Below, piece after piece: positions 1 to 8,474 of a DNA stretch of 64,000 nucleotides. This stretch comes from Vampirovibrio sp041737375 (GTDB lineage: Bacteria; Cyanobacteriota; Vampirovibrionia; Vampirovibrionales; Vampirovibrionaceae). A program made the translations under genes and the position numbers. The notes below the pieces were generated by a model. It saw only the letters and a program-made list of their open reading frames with translations. It searched no databases and was not told where the DNA came from. Where the stretch lies: positions 186,001 to 250,000 of the forward strand of contig NZ_JBGSRV010000018.1 in NCBI RefSeq assembly GCF_041737375.1, given 5' to 3'. The stretch's first letter is position 1. The number at the start of each line of letters is the position of its first letter.

Positions 1-1093
1 TAACAGCGGCAGGCCCCAATGTAGAACGGCCTGTAGCTTTCTGAGCAGCACCAGCAGCCACAACAGGCCTGGAAGCCGGTTGAACACCAACCAGCTTTGT
101 TTCCGGTGATTTGGGCGGCAAAACAGGGCCACTGGCCAGAACGGCTTTTTCTGGCTTTGGGGTTGATTTGGCAATGCTTACGGGCGATTCAGGCACCAAC
201 AACGTGGTTTGCGAAGGGCTTTTGGGTGATTCTGAAGCCAATGGAAGCACGGGTGCTTTCGCATCAATACCGCTTGCCGTTTGCAAGGTCCCGGAGGGGG
301 CAGACACCGGCTCACTCAGTGGTTCGCTCACGGGTTCACTCACGGATTCACCGTCCAAATACTGGGGGTAACTGGCTTGAATGGCCTCGTGAATGTAGGT
401 CAAACGCTCTGTTCCACCGGGATGACTGGCGAAAAAGTTGGCAACCGGCCCAGAATCCCCAGCCAGCTTGCCCATTAACGTTTCCATGGCCAAAGGGCTA
501 TAACCGGCCTTCACCATGTAATCCAGCCCCACCAGATCCGCTTCCCGCTCATAGGGGCGAGACAGGGGATCAGTAAACCCAATGCCCACCTGATTCATTT
601 TGCGGATGCCTGCCACGCCCAATAGAACGAAAGGGCCAGCCAAACCGCCAGTGGCCAGGGTGGCGGCGGTGCCTCCCACGGTGTACGCTGACCAAAGCGC
701 CGTTTTTGCCGCCCATTTGCGAGGAACCACTTTCCCGGTGTGTCGCTTGGTGATGTGCGCGATTTCATGCGACAAAACCGCCGCCAACTCATCGTCGCTA
801 TCCATCACATCCAGCAAATCCTTGTAGATTACAATTTGATTGGGGCCCCCAAAGCGGCTGGACGTGGCATTCCGAACATCACGGGTAACGCTGTGAAACT
901 GAATTCGCTCGGTAATGCCGTTGGCGGCCAAAATACGATGCCCCACTTTAAGTACTTTTTTCTCAAAAGAAGGGCGGTTCCACAAGGGATCTTCCTCCCC
1001 TTCCGCCCAGCCGGACAGGGAAAGGCCTACCGTGGCCTGAAACCCAATGAAAAACAACAAGGCCCAACAGCGAGAACGGCTCAAACCAAACAT
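1..1093 (-). CDS. M48-family zinc metalloprotease, C-terminus cut by window edge
   Basis: The reverse strand reads open from an ATG at 1091-1093 (preceded by GTAAGGA) to the window edge, giving 364 codons without a stop. The N-terminus has a basic start and a hydrophobic stretch (ALLFFIGF) ending near a possible cleavage site, so the protein is probably exported or membrane-anchored. The zinc motif HEIAH is clear, and EREAD further on matches the third-ligand segment of M48 peptidases (HtpX/BepA-like, used in envelope protein quality control). After the catalytic domain comes a long Pro/Ser/Ala-rich tail with SEPVSEP-type repeats. It is the last gene before the left edge, so its 3' context is unknown. 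The family call is solid; the substrate is unknown. Confidence 0.88.
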   Translation of the reverse strand, partial: MFGLSRSRCWALLFFIGFQATVGLSLSGWAEGEEDPLWNRPSFEKKVLKVGHRILAANGITERIQFHSVTRDVRNATSSRFGGPNQIVIYKDLLDVMDSDDELAAVLSHEIAHITKRHTGKVVPRKWAAKTALWSAYTVGGTAATLATGGLAGPFVLLGVAGIRKMNQVGIGFTDPLSRPYEREADLVGLDYMVKAGYSPLAMETLMGKLAGDSGPVANFFASHPGGTERLTYIHEAIQASYPQYLDGESVSEPVSEPLSEPVSAPSGTLQTASGIDAKAPVLPLASESPKSPSQTTLLVPESPVSIAKSTPKPEKAVLASGPVLPPKSPETKLVGVQPASRPVVAAGAAQKATGRSTLGPAAV

Positions 1094-1230
1094 TTTAAAA
1101 AAGTCCTTACAAGTTTAAATGGTTAATTTAAAACTTACTTTAACCAAATAGCCGCGCTTGGTAAACCACTCTATGTTCGGTTTTACAAAATAAGCAGCGC
1201 AACAAACCCTCAGCGCTACCCCAAACGCCC

Positions 1231-1812
1231 TTAATCCACACGGTCCCCTGAGTAAGGTGCCAGCGACTCCGCCGCTATTTCATCGCCATTGGCCAAGCGC
1301 TTACCATCCCGAATAATAATTTTACCGGGAAGGCCCACCACCGTGCAGTCCGCCGGAATATCCTTGACCACCACGGAACCTGATCCAATTTGAGAACGTG
1401 GGCCAATGGTAATGTTACCTAACACTTTGGCCCCCGCCCCAATCACCACCCCATTTTCAATGGTCGGGTGGCGCTTGCCTTTTTTCTTGCCGGTTCCGCC
1501 CAGCGTTACATGCTGGTACACGGTCACATCATCCCCAATCACGGTGGTTTCACCAATCACCACCCCCAAGCCGTGATCGATAAAAAACCGGCGGCCAATT
1601 TGAGCGGCCGGATGAATTTCAATCCCCGTTAAAAACCGAACCCAATGCGCGCCAAAACGGGCCAGGGTGGTACAGCCCAACCGCCAAATCTGGTGATTGA
1701 GGCGATGCAACCAAACCGCATGCAAACCCGGATAACAAAGCAGCACCTCAATCCAGGTGCGGGCTGCCGGATCTCGCGCCAGTACGGTTTCAATGTCTTC
1801 CCGAATGGACAT
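1231..1812 (-). CDS. cysE: serine O-acetyltransferase
   Basis: Transfers acetyl from acetyl-CoA to L-serine, giving O-acetylserine for cysteine synthesis in the cytoplasm. The 193-residue protein begins MSIREDIE, has an alpha-helical N-terminal region, then a left-handed beta-helix of hexapeptide repeats containing the IDHGLGVVIGET segment typical of CysE. The open frame extends 81 codons further upstream, but I chose the ATG at 1812 because it has a good ribosome site (GGAAGGGA). A consensus-like promoter also lies inside the longer reading frame, and the extra N-terminus resembles no CysE. The length fits the short CysE class of many bacteria. The cysteine synthase gene lies about 2.8 kb away in the same orientation but is separately transcribed. 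Confidence 0.93.
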   Translation of the reverse strand: MSIREDIETVLARDPAARTWIEVLLCYPGLHAVWLHRLNHQIWRLGCTTLARFGAHWVRFLTGIEIHPAAQIGRRFFIDHGLGVVIGETTVIGDDVTVYQHVTLGGTGKKKGKRHPTIENGVVIGAGAKVLGNITIGPRSQIGSGSVVVKDIPADCTVVGLPGKIIIRDGKRLANGDEIAAESLAPYSGDRVD

Positions 1813-1882
1813 AAATCCCTTCCCGCCAAAGCGGTAAACCGGTTCAAACAAAAGCCCGAAACAAGCTTCAGGCGCTAGTGGT

Positions 1883-1911
1883 ATCTTAAGCCAAGAACTA
1901 ACAATTGACAA
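1883..1911 (-). promoter_or_regulatory. sigma70-type promoter for cysE
   Basis: On the minus strand TTGTCA (1906-1911) and TAAGAT (1883-1888) are separated by exactly 17 bases. The predicted RNA start is about 65 bases upstream of the chosen cysE ATG. This promoter rules against the longer cysE reading frame. Confidence 0.55.
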
Positions 1912-1941
1912 AAGGATTCGATTTTTGTCTACTATAACAAA

Positions 1942-2132
1942 GTCAATTCTGAGGAAGTTTTTGCCTTGTCTCTGATTAGTCAAAGCAATCATAATAATAA
2001 CCGACGGAACCGCCGAACCTTTGGGTCCGGTGAGACTTCTGACTGAATTGGCCACAGCTTAAACGCTTAACCATCCAACCAGAATGAATCCCCGTGACCC
2101 TCGCCCAGAGACTGTACCGGGGATTCATTTTT
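1942..2132 (+). ncRNA. possible small RNA or attenuated leader
   Basis: Seen on the plus strand: TTGACA at 1905-1910 and TACTAT at 1930-1935 (19-base spacer, longer than ideal), then about 190 bases with local inverted repeats (for example CCGAACC near 2012-2018 facing GGGTCCGG), ending in a 12-bp perfect hairpin with a T-run at 2128-2132. No convincing reading frame fills the stretch. It could be a free-standing RNA or a leader ending before the repeat-protein gene at 2258. I do not recognise a known riboswitch family. The -35 overlaps that of the cysE promoter on the other strand. Confidence 0.3.
2083..2132 (+). terminator. intrinsic terminator upstream of the repeat-protein gene
   Basis: AATGAATCCCCG (2083-2094) pairs perfectly with CGGGGATTCATT (2118-2129) around a 23-base loop and runs into TTTTT (2128-2132) on the plus strand. 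The minus strand lacks a T tail, so it works in the plus direction only. No plus-strand gene lies upstream, so it ends either a small RNA or a leader. Confidence 0.5.
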
Positions 2133-2257
2133 GAGGGCCAACCAGTCATTCTTGCAATCTCCTTTCAATCTCTTTCCAATCATCTTTGCAAAGCACGCAC
2201 AAAATCGGGTTGATTGGACTTAAATAAACATCAAGTCAACAGGAAGCCGTTAAACCC

Positions 2258-2635
2258 ATGAGCCTAAAGCCGTCACCACAACCGAAACAGGAGCCTCAGG
2301 CACTCGCCCTGGGTTCTTATCGGAATGACGTGGCTTATACCGGTGCCCTGAAATCCATTCAGGCTTTGCCTTTGGGCAGCTACCGGCAAGACGTGGCCTA
2401 TACCGCCGCCTTAAAGTCCAGCCAACAGCATGCCCTGGGGAACTACCGGCAAGATGTGGCCTATGCCGCCGCTCTGAAATCCGGCCAGTTCTCCGGCGCT
2501 ACCCCTCAAGGGGGCATCAGCTTCGGGGTTTTAACCATTGAATTTTCTATAACGGGTGCTAAGCATGACTTGGCACCCGTTAGCTTTGGAATGGAAAACG
2601 AGCCAGTCAACACCGTGAGGGCCGCCACATGGTAG
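2258..2635 (+). CDS. small protein with three tandem 21-residue repeats
   Basis: A 125-residue protein of unknown function. After a Pro/Lys-rich start, residues 14-34, 35-55 and 56-76 are near-identical units with the core LGSYRQDVAYTAALKS. The remaining 49 residues are unlike the repeats and have no recognisable motif. There is no signal peptide or membrane segment. A good ribosome site (AGGAAGCC) precedes the ATG. Its end overlaps the start of the 616-aa gene by 7 bases, so the two are probably translated together and may act together. The reading frame is supported by frame-keeping repeats that vary mostly at synonymous or conservative positions. I do not recognise the family. Confidence 0.72.
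   Translation: MSLKPSPQPKQEPQALALGSYRNDVAYTGALKSIQALPLGSYRQDVAYTAALKSSQQHALGNYRQDVAYAAALKSGQFSGATPQGGISFGVLTIEFSITGAKHDLAPVSFGMENEPVNTVRAATW
2297..2485 (+). repeat. three tandem 63-bp coding repeats
   Basis: Units at 2297-2359, 2360-2422 and 2423-2485 encode three copies of a 21-residue motif. The conserved heart of each is YR(Q/N)DVAY followed by ALKS. The copies have diverged at the DNA level, so this is an established protein repeat and not a recent slippage product. Confidence 0.85.
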
Positions 2636-4479
2636 GCTTTAACGGCAATTTGCTGTTTAACAAGCAATTCAATGGCTTCCTGACCAAAATGGATGACAGC
2701 ACCTCCATGGTGTCTCTCGCCTTGCGGGATGGGGTGGAGAGCAGCGGCAGAACCGTGATGGAATACAAACGGGACAAACACGGTGGCCGGGAGCGCTTGA
2801 TTGAAGAAGGCGCCACCATGCTGATCTGGGCCTTTGGCATCAACTGGATGAAAAACCTGTATGACTGGGGCGCCAAAGACATACTGAAAAAAATTGATTT
2901 GCCGGATTTAAACACGGCCCTGTTAAAAGCCCCGCAGGACCCCGGTAAACAAACCGGCATCAAAGCGTTTTGGGAATTGTTAAACCCGCCTTCCGCCCAA
3001 ACCCTGGTGCAGGGCAGCGGCGAGGCATTAAGCGACAACACCCAAAAATTCACCAAACAATTCACCAACGTAGAAGCCTACCAAAAGTTGAGCAACATTG
3101 CGGCCAGCCAAGGCAAAAAATACGCCAAATCCAATATGGGCAAATTTCTGTTTGCCACCGGCATTCCAGTGGCCGCCATCGCCTTTGGCATTCCTTCCTT
3201 TAACCAGTGGTTCACCCGTAAAAAACTGGAGCAGGAACCAAAAGGCCACACCGCACACAACCACCCCGCCCCCTTGCCCACTGCGGGTGGACCGAAACCC
3301 AAAACCGGATCGCCCTTTGCCGGGCGCACCCCGATGCCGGTGAGCGGGTTTAGCGCATTTCCAACGCAGGCTCCCAGCCCTTACGCCTTTTCCGCTGGCC
3401 CCAGCAATCCCTTTGCCCCCCGGCCTTTGGGCGCTCCGCTGAAAATGGGAACGGGCGCCAACGTACAGTTTAGCGGAAACCCCTTGGCCGATGGCGCTGC
3501 CGCCTTGCTGCAAAATGAGCGCATGAACACCTTGCTGGTGGATGGCGTGATTAGCGGGGGCCGGATTGCCAAAGCCCGTAACGGACAGGAAAAAGTGGAA
3601 ATCATGTTCCGGGAAGGCAGCATTATCGCCTTTTTGTATTTTGGGCAAAGAATGATGCAAAATTTTATGACCCAAAAACTCAAGGGCGGTAGCGAGCTGA
3701 ACTTTGACACCACCCGGTTTTTAAACAGCACCTATGTCAAAACCGGCGATCAGGCCAAATTTTTCGAGCATTTTAAAACAGATCGCGAAAACCTGGAATC
3801 CTTACTGAAAACCGACTTAAACCAGTTGACCCAAGCCCAATCTGAAAAAGAGGGTTTAAAATTCTGGCAAAACCTGTTCACTCAGAATGGACGGAAAAAA
3901 ATAGGGGTGGCAAACAAAAGCGCTTACCAGATTGAGAAAAAACTGGTAGAGCAAATTCAGGAATACTTTTTGCACAATCCGGGCAACCCCAAAAACCCAA
4001 ACCTGATTTTTGAAACCGCCAAGGAATGCGGCTGGATTCCTACCTTTGATGGCAAGGAAACCGCCCCCAAAACCATGGGAGAAACGGTTTCCCATGCCCT
4101 CAAAAATACGGGCTCCTCTTTTAAAAATAAGTTTCAGTTTTTAACCAGTTCCGGTGAAGAGGCGGTAAAAACCGGCGCGGATCGTTATCTCAGTCCCAGT
4201 GCGGCGGGCAAGGCGCTGAACATCACCAAAAAAATAGATACCGAAGCCATTTTGAGTTTCGCCAAACATATGAACGATGTGATTGAGCATGACGCCAAAA
4301 GCAAAGCCCCCCAGGCCCTGGAAAAACTGATGAAGCAGGCCGTAAACAGAAGAGGCTTGGCCTGGTTGCTTTCCAACGGTATTTGTACCGTATTCCTCTC
4401 CTATATTATCCCAAAGGGCCAGCACTACCTGACCTACAAAATGACCGGCAAAGATTACTTCCCCGGTATCCAGAAATAA
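2629..4479 (+). CDS. 616-residue protein of unknown function, two probable membrane segments
   Basis: The start overlaps the end of the repeat protein (2629-2635), suggesting translational coupling. Visible parts: a mildly hydrophobic stretch near residues 62-76 (MLIWAFGINWM); a good membrane-helix candidate at about 171-189 (FLFATGIPVAAIAFGI); a Pro/Ala/Gly-rich linker at about 210-275; a helical charged region to about 575; and a second hydrophobic helix near the C-terminus (LLSNGICTVFLSYIIP). No catalytic motif is visible. It is followed by a strong bidirectional terminator, so the pair forms a complete two-gene unit. I do not recognise the family; a lineage-restricted membrane or surface-assembly protein is a guess from the layout only. 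Confidence 0.8.
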   Translation: MVGFNGNLLFNKQFNGFLTKMDDSTSMVSLALRDGVESSGRTVMEYKRDKHGGRERLIEEGATMLIWAFGINWMKNLYDWGAKDILKKIDLPDLNTALLKAPQDPGKQTGIKAFWELLNPPSAQTLVQGSGEALSDNTQKFTKQFTNVEAYQKLSNIAASQGKKYAKSNMGKFLFATGIPVAAIAFGIPSFNQWFTRKKLEQEPKGHTAHNHPAPLPTAGGPKPKTGSPFAGRTPMPVSGFSAFPTQAPSPYAFSAGPSNPFAPRPLGAPLKMGTGANVQFSGNPLADGAAALLQNERMNTLLVDGVISGGRIAKARNGQEKVEIMFREGSIIAFLYFGQRMMQNFMTQKLKGGSELNFDTTRFLNSTYVKTGDQAKFFEHFKTDRENLESLLKTDLNQLTQAQSEKEGLKFWQNLFTQNGRKKIGVANKSAYQIEKKLVEQIQEYFLHNPGNPKNPNLIFETAKECGWIPTFDGKETAPKTMGETVSHALKNTGSSFKNKFQFLTSSGEEAVKTGADRYLSPSAAGKALNITKKIDTEAILSFAKHMNDVIEHDAKSKAPQALEKLMKQAVNRRGLAWLLSNGICTVFLSYIIPKGQHYLTYKMTGKDYFPGIQK

Positions 4480-4514
4480 CCCGATTAGATCTCACCCAAA
4501 ATAGATTTACTCCT

Positions 4515-4552
4515 AAAACAGACTGATTCCTAATTAAGAATCAGTCTGTTTT
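4515..4552. terminator. bidirectional intrinsic terminator between convergent genes
   Basis: AAAACAGACTGATTC (4515-4529) and GAATCAGTCTGTTTT (4538-4552) form a perfect 15-bp stem with an 8-base loop and T-runs in both directions. It separates the 616-aa gene from cysK, which converges on it. Confidence 0.9.
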
Positions 4553-4573
4553 AAATTTTTGAATGAATTTGAA

Positions 4574-5539
4574 TTAAACCGGCACGGCTTCCATGGCCAT
4601 GGCTTCCTGACGGTATTCATCAAACAGGGCCGATGACAGGTAACGCTCTCCGAAACTGGGCAAAATCACCACAATCAGCTTGCCCGCATTTTCAGGGCGC
4701 TTGGCGATTTCCAAAGCGGCAAACACAGCAGCCCCGGATGAAAAACCCACCAACAGCCCTTCTTCCTGGGCCATGCGGCGGGCCATTTGCATGGATTGCT
4801 CGCCACTCACCTGAAAAATTTCATCCAGCAAACCAGTCTTTAAAATAGAGGGTACAAAACCGGCCCCAATGCCCTGTATTTTGTGCGGTCCAGGCTCCCC
4901 GCCAGAAAGCACGTGGCTTTCCACCGGCTCTACGGCCACCAGCTTGAACCCTGGCTTTTTGGGCTTAATATAGTCGCCACAACCGGTGATGGTGCCGCCG
5001 GTTCCCACGCCCGCTACCAAAATATCAATCTGGCCATCGGTGTCTTCCCACAGCTCGGGGCCGGTGCTTTCAAAATGCACCTTGGGGTTATCCGGGTTGT
5101 CAAACTGCTGCAAAATAACCGAGTTGGGGGTTTTGGCCATCAGTTCATTGGCTTTGGCAATGGCCCCTTTCATGCCCGAAGCGCCGGGGGTCAGCACCAC
5201 TTCAGCGCCAAACGCCCTGAGCAAAACACGCCGTTCCATACTCATGGTATCCGGCATGGTTAAAATCAGTTTATAGCCTTTTACGGCGGCCACAAAAGCC
5301 AGGGCGATGCCGGTATTGCCACTGGTGGGTTCAATCAGCACCGTTTTTCCGGGGGTAATATCCCCCCGACGCTCAGCGCCTTCAATCATGCTTTTGCCAA
5401 TGCGATCTTTAACGCTGCTGCAAGGCTCCATGCTTTCCAGCTTGCAAACCACCCTGGCCACGCAACCTTCGGTCACCCGGTTCAATTGAACCAGTGGTGT
5501 TTTCCCAATCAGCTCGGTTACATCGCTGGCAATTTTCAT
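4574..5539 (-). CDS. cysK: cysteine synthase (O-acetylserine sulfhydrylase)
   Basis: PLP enzyme that joins sulfide to O-acetylserine to make cysteine in the cytoplasm. Seen: SSVKDRIG with the PLP lysine, the PTSGNTGI substrate loop, GVGTGGTITG for phosphate binding, and SSGAAVFAA near the end. Its 321 residues match the family. I chose the ATG at 5539 over one nine codons upstream because AGAGGAG sits six bases before it and a promoter at 5578-5606 starts RNA about 30 bases upstream. Whether it is the CysK or CysM type cannot be settled by eye; overall similarity favours CysK. It uses the product of CysE encoded at 1231-1812. Confidence 0.95.
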   Translation of the reverse strand: MKIASDVTELIGKTPLVQLNRVTEGCVARVVCKLESMEPCSSVKDRIGKSMIEGAERRGDITPGKTVLIEPTSGNTGIALAFVAAVKGYKLILTMPDTMSMERRVLLRAFGAEVVLTPGASGMKGAIAKANELMAKTPNSVILQQFDNPDNPKVHFESTGPELWEDTDGQIDILVAGVGTGGTITGCGDYIKPKKPGFKLVAVEPVESHVLSGGEPGPHKIQGIGAGFVPSILKTGLLDEIFQVSGEQSMQMARRMAQEEGLLVGFSSGAAVFAALEIAKRPENAGKLIVVILPSFGERYLSSALFDEYRQEAMAMEAVPV

Positions 5540-5577
5540 GCGGTTCTCCTCTGTCCCAACGTTCAAACATTAGCATA

Positions 5578-5606
5578 GTTATAAAATTAGCGACGCCTGC
5601 GGTCAA
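5578..5606 (-). promoter_or_regulatory. sigma70-type promoter for cysK
   Basis: Minus strand TTGACC (5601-5606) and TATAAC (5578-5583) with a 17-base spacer. The predicted RNA start near 5571 gives a leader of about 32 bases that contains the ribosome site. Confidence 0.6.
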
Positions 5607-6063
5607 TGCCCGGTTTTGAATCGCCCGGCGACTAACCCTGTCCAGTGGGCACATCAACCCCAATCGGCTATAAAATGCGAAACCTCCGGTCAGGCAAGCG
5701 TATTAACCCTCGCATGACGCGCTAAATGAAAGGATCCCGAACAAACAGAAGCGTTTGGGGGCATTGACAGCCATCCTGCCCAAAGTTCAGCCCCGGTAAA
5801 GCCGCAAATCATGGAGAATTTGGGCCAAAAACAGAACGATTGCTTTTCACACCCTTTTCACCCTTCAAAAACAATCGGGTTAAACGGTCCTGTTTCAGGT
5901 AAAATGCGTATCCGCCGGAATCTCTGAACGCTTTGCCTAGCGTGGATTTTTTATCTGGATTAAGATGTGTAACTAATTAGGCAAGATCCCCCCGTTCCCC
6001 ACTTTTGTTCAAACAGTGTTATATGATATGTTTCAGAGCTATCCCTACCCATAGGCACCTTCA
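5607..6063. other. intergenic region between divergent cysK and the pentapeptide gene
   Basis: No gene is visible. A small hairpin ACGCT/AGCGT (5928-5943) is followed by six Ts on the plus strand. A weak promoter candidate, TTGTTC (6005-6010) and TATGTT (6027-6032) with a 16-base spacer, lies just before the pentapeptide gene. The rest shows nothing I can name. Confidence 0.35.
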
Positions 6064-7188
6064 ATGAGCATGACGCACACCGAGATCTTTCCTCGCCCCG
6101 AAATTGCCATCGCCACCCAGTCGCCCCCGGTTGATTCCCCCTCGCAGGAAAAAGGGACCCTGTTCTGCGAAAACATCGCCCCGCTGCCCTTAAATGCTTT
6201 TCAGGCCGCCGATCGCCACTTGATGGAAATGATGGAAGCCCTCCGCACCGAATCGGTCGATAGCTTTAACGCCAGCAAGCGTCAGCTGGTTTCTCTGCTT
6301 AAAAAATACGGGGAACCCATTACCCAGTGGAACCCGCTGTTACTGGAATTCACCGACTCCCAGTGCCTGCAAGGCAAGCAATTTCCCAATATCAACCTAG
6401 AAATGGTCAGCCTGCGCTCTACCGAAGGGCCTATTTCACTGGCGGGAAGCTGCCTGCAAGGGGCTTCCATGTTGTGCGCCAATCTGGATCAGGCCATTTT
6501 GACTGGAACAGAACTCAGTGGCGTGGATATGCGCTTTGTCAGCCTGATGGACGGCAATTTGAAAGAAGCGGTACTGATTGAAACCAATTTGGGTTACGCC
6601 AACCTGTGCGGCGCCGATTTGGAACGGGCCAACCTGTATCGGGCCCGCATGAAAGGGGCCACCCTCAAGCAGGCCAATTTTCAGGAAGCCAACTTACGCA
6701 AAGCCGATTTGCGAAACACCGATTGTTATCAAGCCGATTTTCGCACCGCCCGTTTGCAGTACGCCGACTTGCGGGAAGCCAACTTGTTTATGGCCGATTT
6801 GGCCGGCGCCCGCCTGCGCTATAGCGACCTGAGAAGCGCCAATCTGGGTTTTTCAAGACTATCGGAAGCCCGTTTACAGCATGCTCGCCTTTGTGATGCC
6901 AACATGAGCAGCGCCGATTTGACCCGCGCCGATTTACGCAACTGCCGCCTGAATGGGGTGGATTTAAGCCGTGCCTTGGTGAAAGACGCCAACCTCGCGG
7001 CTACCCAATTGGCTGAAAGCGACTTGGCCGATTGTCAGGCACTGGAAAGCGCCAACCTGCAAAACGCTATTTTTGATGATCAAACCCACTTCCCCCAGGA
7101 TTTTCAACCCCAAAAACACGGCCTGAACTACTTGCAACTGGTTTTGTTCCGCAAGGTCAGTCGATTCATCAACGCCCTGCTCGGCTAA
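6064..7188 (+). CDS. pentapeptide-repeat protein
   Basis: 374 residues. After about 130 residues without clear repeats, the protein becomes a long run of A(D/N)LxxA-type pentapeptides (for example ANLCGADLERANLYRARMKGA) up to about residue 345. This predicts a right-handed quadrilateral beta-helix. There is no signal peptide or membrane helix, so it is probably cytoplasmic. Such proteins are abundant in Cyanobacteria and relatives, and most have no known function. Some, such as Qnr and MfpA, mimic DNA and bind gyrase, but nothing here specifically shows that. Transcribed alone, divergently from cysK and convergent with lpxB. Confidence 0.88.
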   Translation: MSMTHTEIFPRPEIAIATQSPPVDSPSQEKGTLFCENIAPLPLNAFQAADRHLMEMMEALRTESVDSFNASKRQLVSLLKKYGEPITQWNPLLLEFTDSQCLQGKQFPNINLEMVSLRSTEGPISLAGSCLQGASMLCANLDQAILTGTELSGVDMRFVSLMDGNLKEAVLIETNLGYANLCGADLERANLYRARMKGATLKQANFQEANLRKADLRNTDCYQADFRTARLQYADLREANLFMADLAGARLRYSDLRSANLGFSRLSEARLQHARLCDANMSSADLTRADLRNCRLNGVDLSRALVKDANLAATQLAESDLADCQALESANLQNAIFDDQTHFPQDFQPQKHGLNYLQLVLFRKVSRFINALLG

Positions 7189-7274
7189 TCAAACGGAACG
7201 CTCAGTCAGTGAAATGCGAAATGAAGGCGCTTAGGCCTTTGGCTTGGCTTGTCAAAATCAACGGCCTAAGTCGC

Positions 7275-8474
7275 TTAAAGCCCTTGGCTTTCGGGATGAA
7301 GTAGGGCCAAAATGCCTTTGGCCACGTTTTGGGCCGCCCCACCGGTATTCAATTCCTGGCGAATTTTGGCAAAGCCGTTACGCTGGCGCAGGGTTTGAAC
7401 CGAACCGGGTTCTAACAAAGGCAAAACCGCCTGGGCAATGGCGCTGGGCTGAACCTGCGTTTGCCACAGTTCCGGCACAATGGGGTGATTGACATCGGTT
7501 AAAATATTGGGCAAGCCCATACAAGGCAAATAAATCAAGCGCAACACCACCTGATACACCAACGGGTGCAGCTTGTACATCAACACCATGGGCGTATCAT
7601 ACAAAGCACCTTCCAGGGTTACGGTGCCAGAAGCGGCAATCATCACATCAGCCACCCCTAAAAGGGCGTGATTCCGGTTTTTAAGAACCAGCGGAGCAGC
7701 CCCGGCCGGTTTGGAAGGGCTGTTGTCCGCCACGGTTTTCCAAAGGGCCTGAAACCGGGGCAGAAAATAATCATCGCTTAATGAACCCGCCTGAGCCAAC
7801 ACAAATTGAGCTTGCGGATAATGATGCCGAATTAAAGGAATGCTGCCCAAAATAGCTTTAAGCAAATAGTCAATTTCCAGCTTTCGGGAACCGGGCATCA
7901 GGGCCACAATGGGGCGCTCAGGGTCCAGCCCCAGCTCCCGGCAAAAGGTTTCTCGCTGGGGGGCTGGCGGCAGCTCGCCAATCAGCGGATGCCCCACATA
8001 AGTGACCGGCACCCCACAGGATTCGTACAGCGGTTTTTCAAATGGAAAAATGCAAAACACATGATCCACGTTGGCCCTGATTTTTTGAAGCCGCCCCTTG
8101 CGACTGGCCCACACCTGAGGCGGAATAAAATAAAACACCCGAATGCCCCGCCGCTTTAACTGAGCGGCCATATACAGGTTAAAACCGCCGTAATCAATCA
8201 GCAACACCGCGTCAGGCTTAAAACGGTCCAGAAATTTCAGGATTTTTTGACCCAGCCGGTAATGGTACCAAGCCCCCAGCACCGCCCCAAAACCCACCCG
8301 CCCCATCTGGGACTGATCGCTCAACATCTCCACTTGGAGGGCTTTCAGGTGATTGCCACCCACGGCGGCCAGCTGGATGTCGGGTTGAAGCGCTCGCAAG
8401 GCGTTGACAACCTTGGCGGCATGCATATCGCCGGAGTAATCACCCGCCAAGAGAAACAGCCGATTAGCCCGCAT
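7275..8474 (-). CDS. lpxB: lipid-A-disaccharide synthase
   Basis: Joins UDP-2,3-diacylglucosamine and lipid X to form the lipid A disaccharide at the inner face of the inner membrane. The 399-residue protein starts with LLAGDYSGDMHAAKVV, the LpxB variant of the GE(A/P)SGD motif. It contains the PPQVWASRKGR segment, MPGSRKLEI and a C-terminal ASGTVTLEGALYDTPMV block that binds the UDP sugar, all as in the GT19 family. Its start overlaps the end of lpxI by 11 bases, so the two are co-transcribed and probably translationally coupled. Presence of the gene argues for an LPS-bearing outer membrane. Confidence 0.94.
   Translation of the reverse strand: MRANRLFLLAGDYSGDMHAAKVVNALRALQPDIQLAAVGGNHLKALQVEMLSDQSQMGRVGFGAVLGAWYHYRLGQKILKFLDRFKPDAVLLIDYGGFNLYMAAQLKRRGIRVFYFIPPQVWASRKGRLQKIRANVDHVFCIFPFEKPLYESCGVPVTYVGHPLIGELPPAPQRETFCRELGLDPERPIVALMPGSRKLEIDYLLKAILGSIPLIRHHYPQAQFVLAQAGSLSDDYFLPRFQALWKTVADNSPSKPAGAAPLVLKNRNHALLGVADVMIAASGTVTLEGALYDTPMVLMYKLHPLVYQVVLRLIYLPCMGLPNILTDVNHPIVPELWQTQVQPSAIAQAVLPLLEPGSVQTLRQRNGFAKIRQELNTGGAAQNVAKGILALLHPESQGL

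Noticed and set aside
97..1126. Several plus-strand open frames at the left edge
   Set aside because: They are shadows of the reverse-strand M48 protease gene, whose HEIAH motif and ordinary codons are clear.
1813..2055. Longer N-terminus for CysE
   Set aside because: A promoter and a ribosome site lie inside it, and the added residues fit no CysE.
2297..2485. 63-bp repeats as a CRISPR array
   Set aside because: Repeats are contiguous, in frame and diverged, with no spacers; they encode protein repeats.
6064..7188. Qnr-type gyrase-protecting pentapeptide protein
   Set aside because: The repeats are general; nothing specific to Qnr/MfpA, such as their loop and C-terminal dimer signature, could be confirmed by eye.
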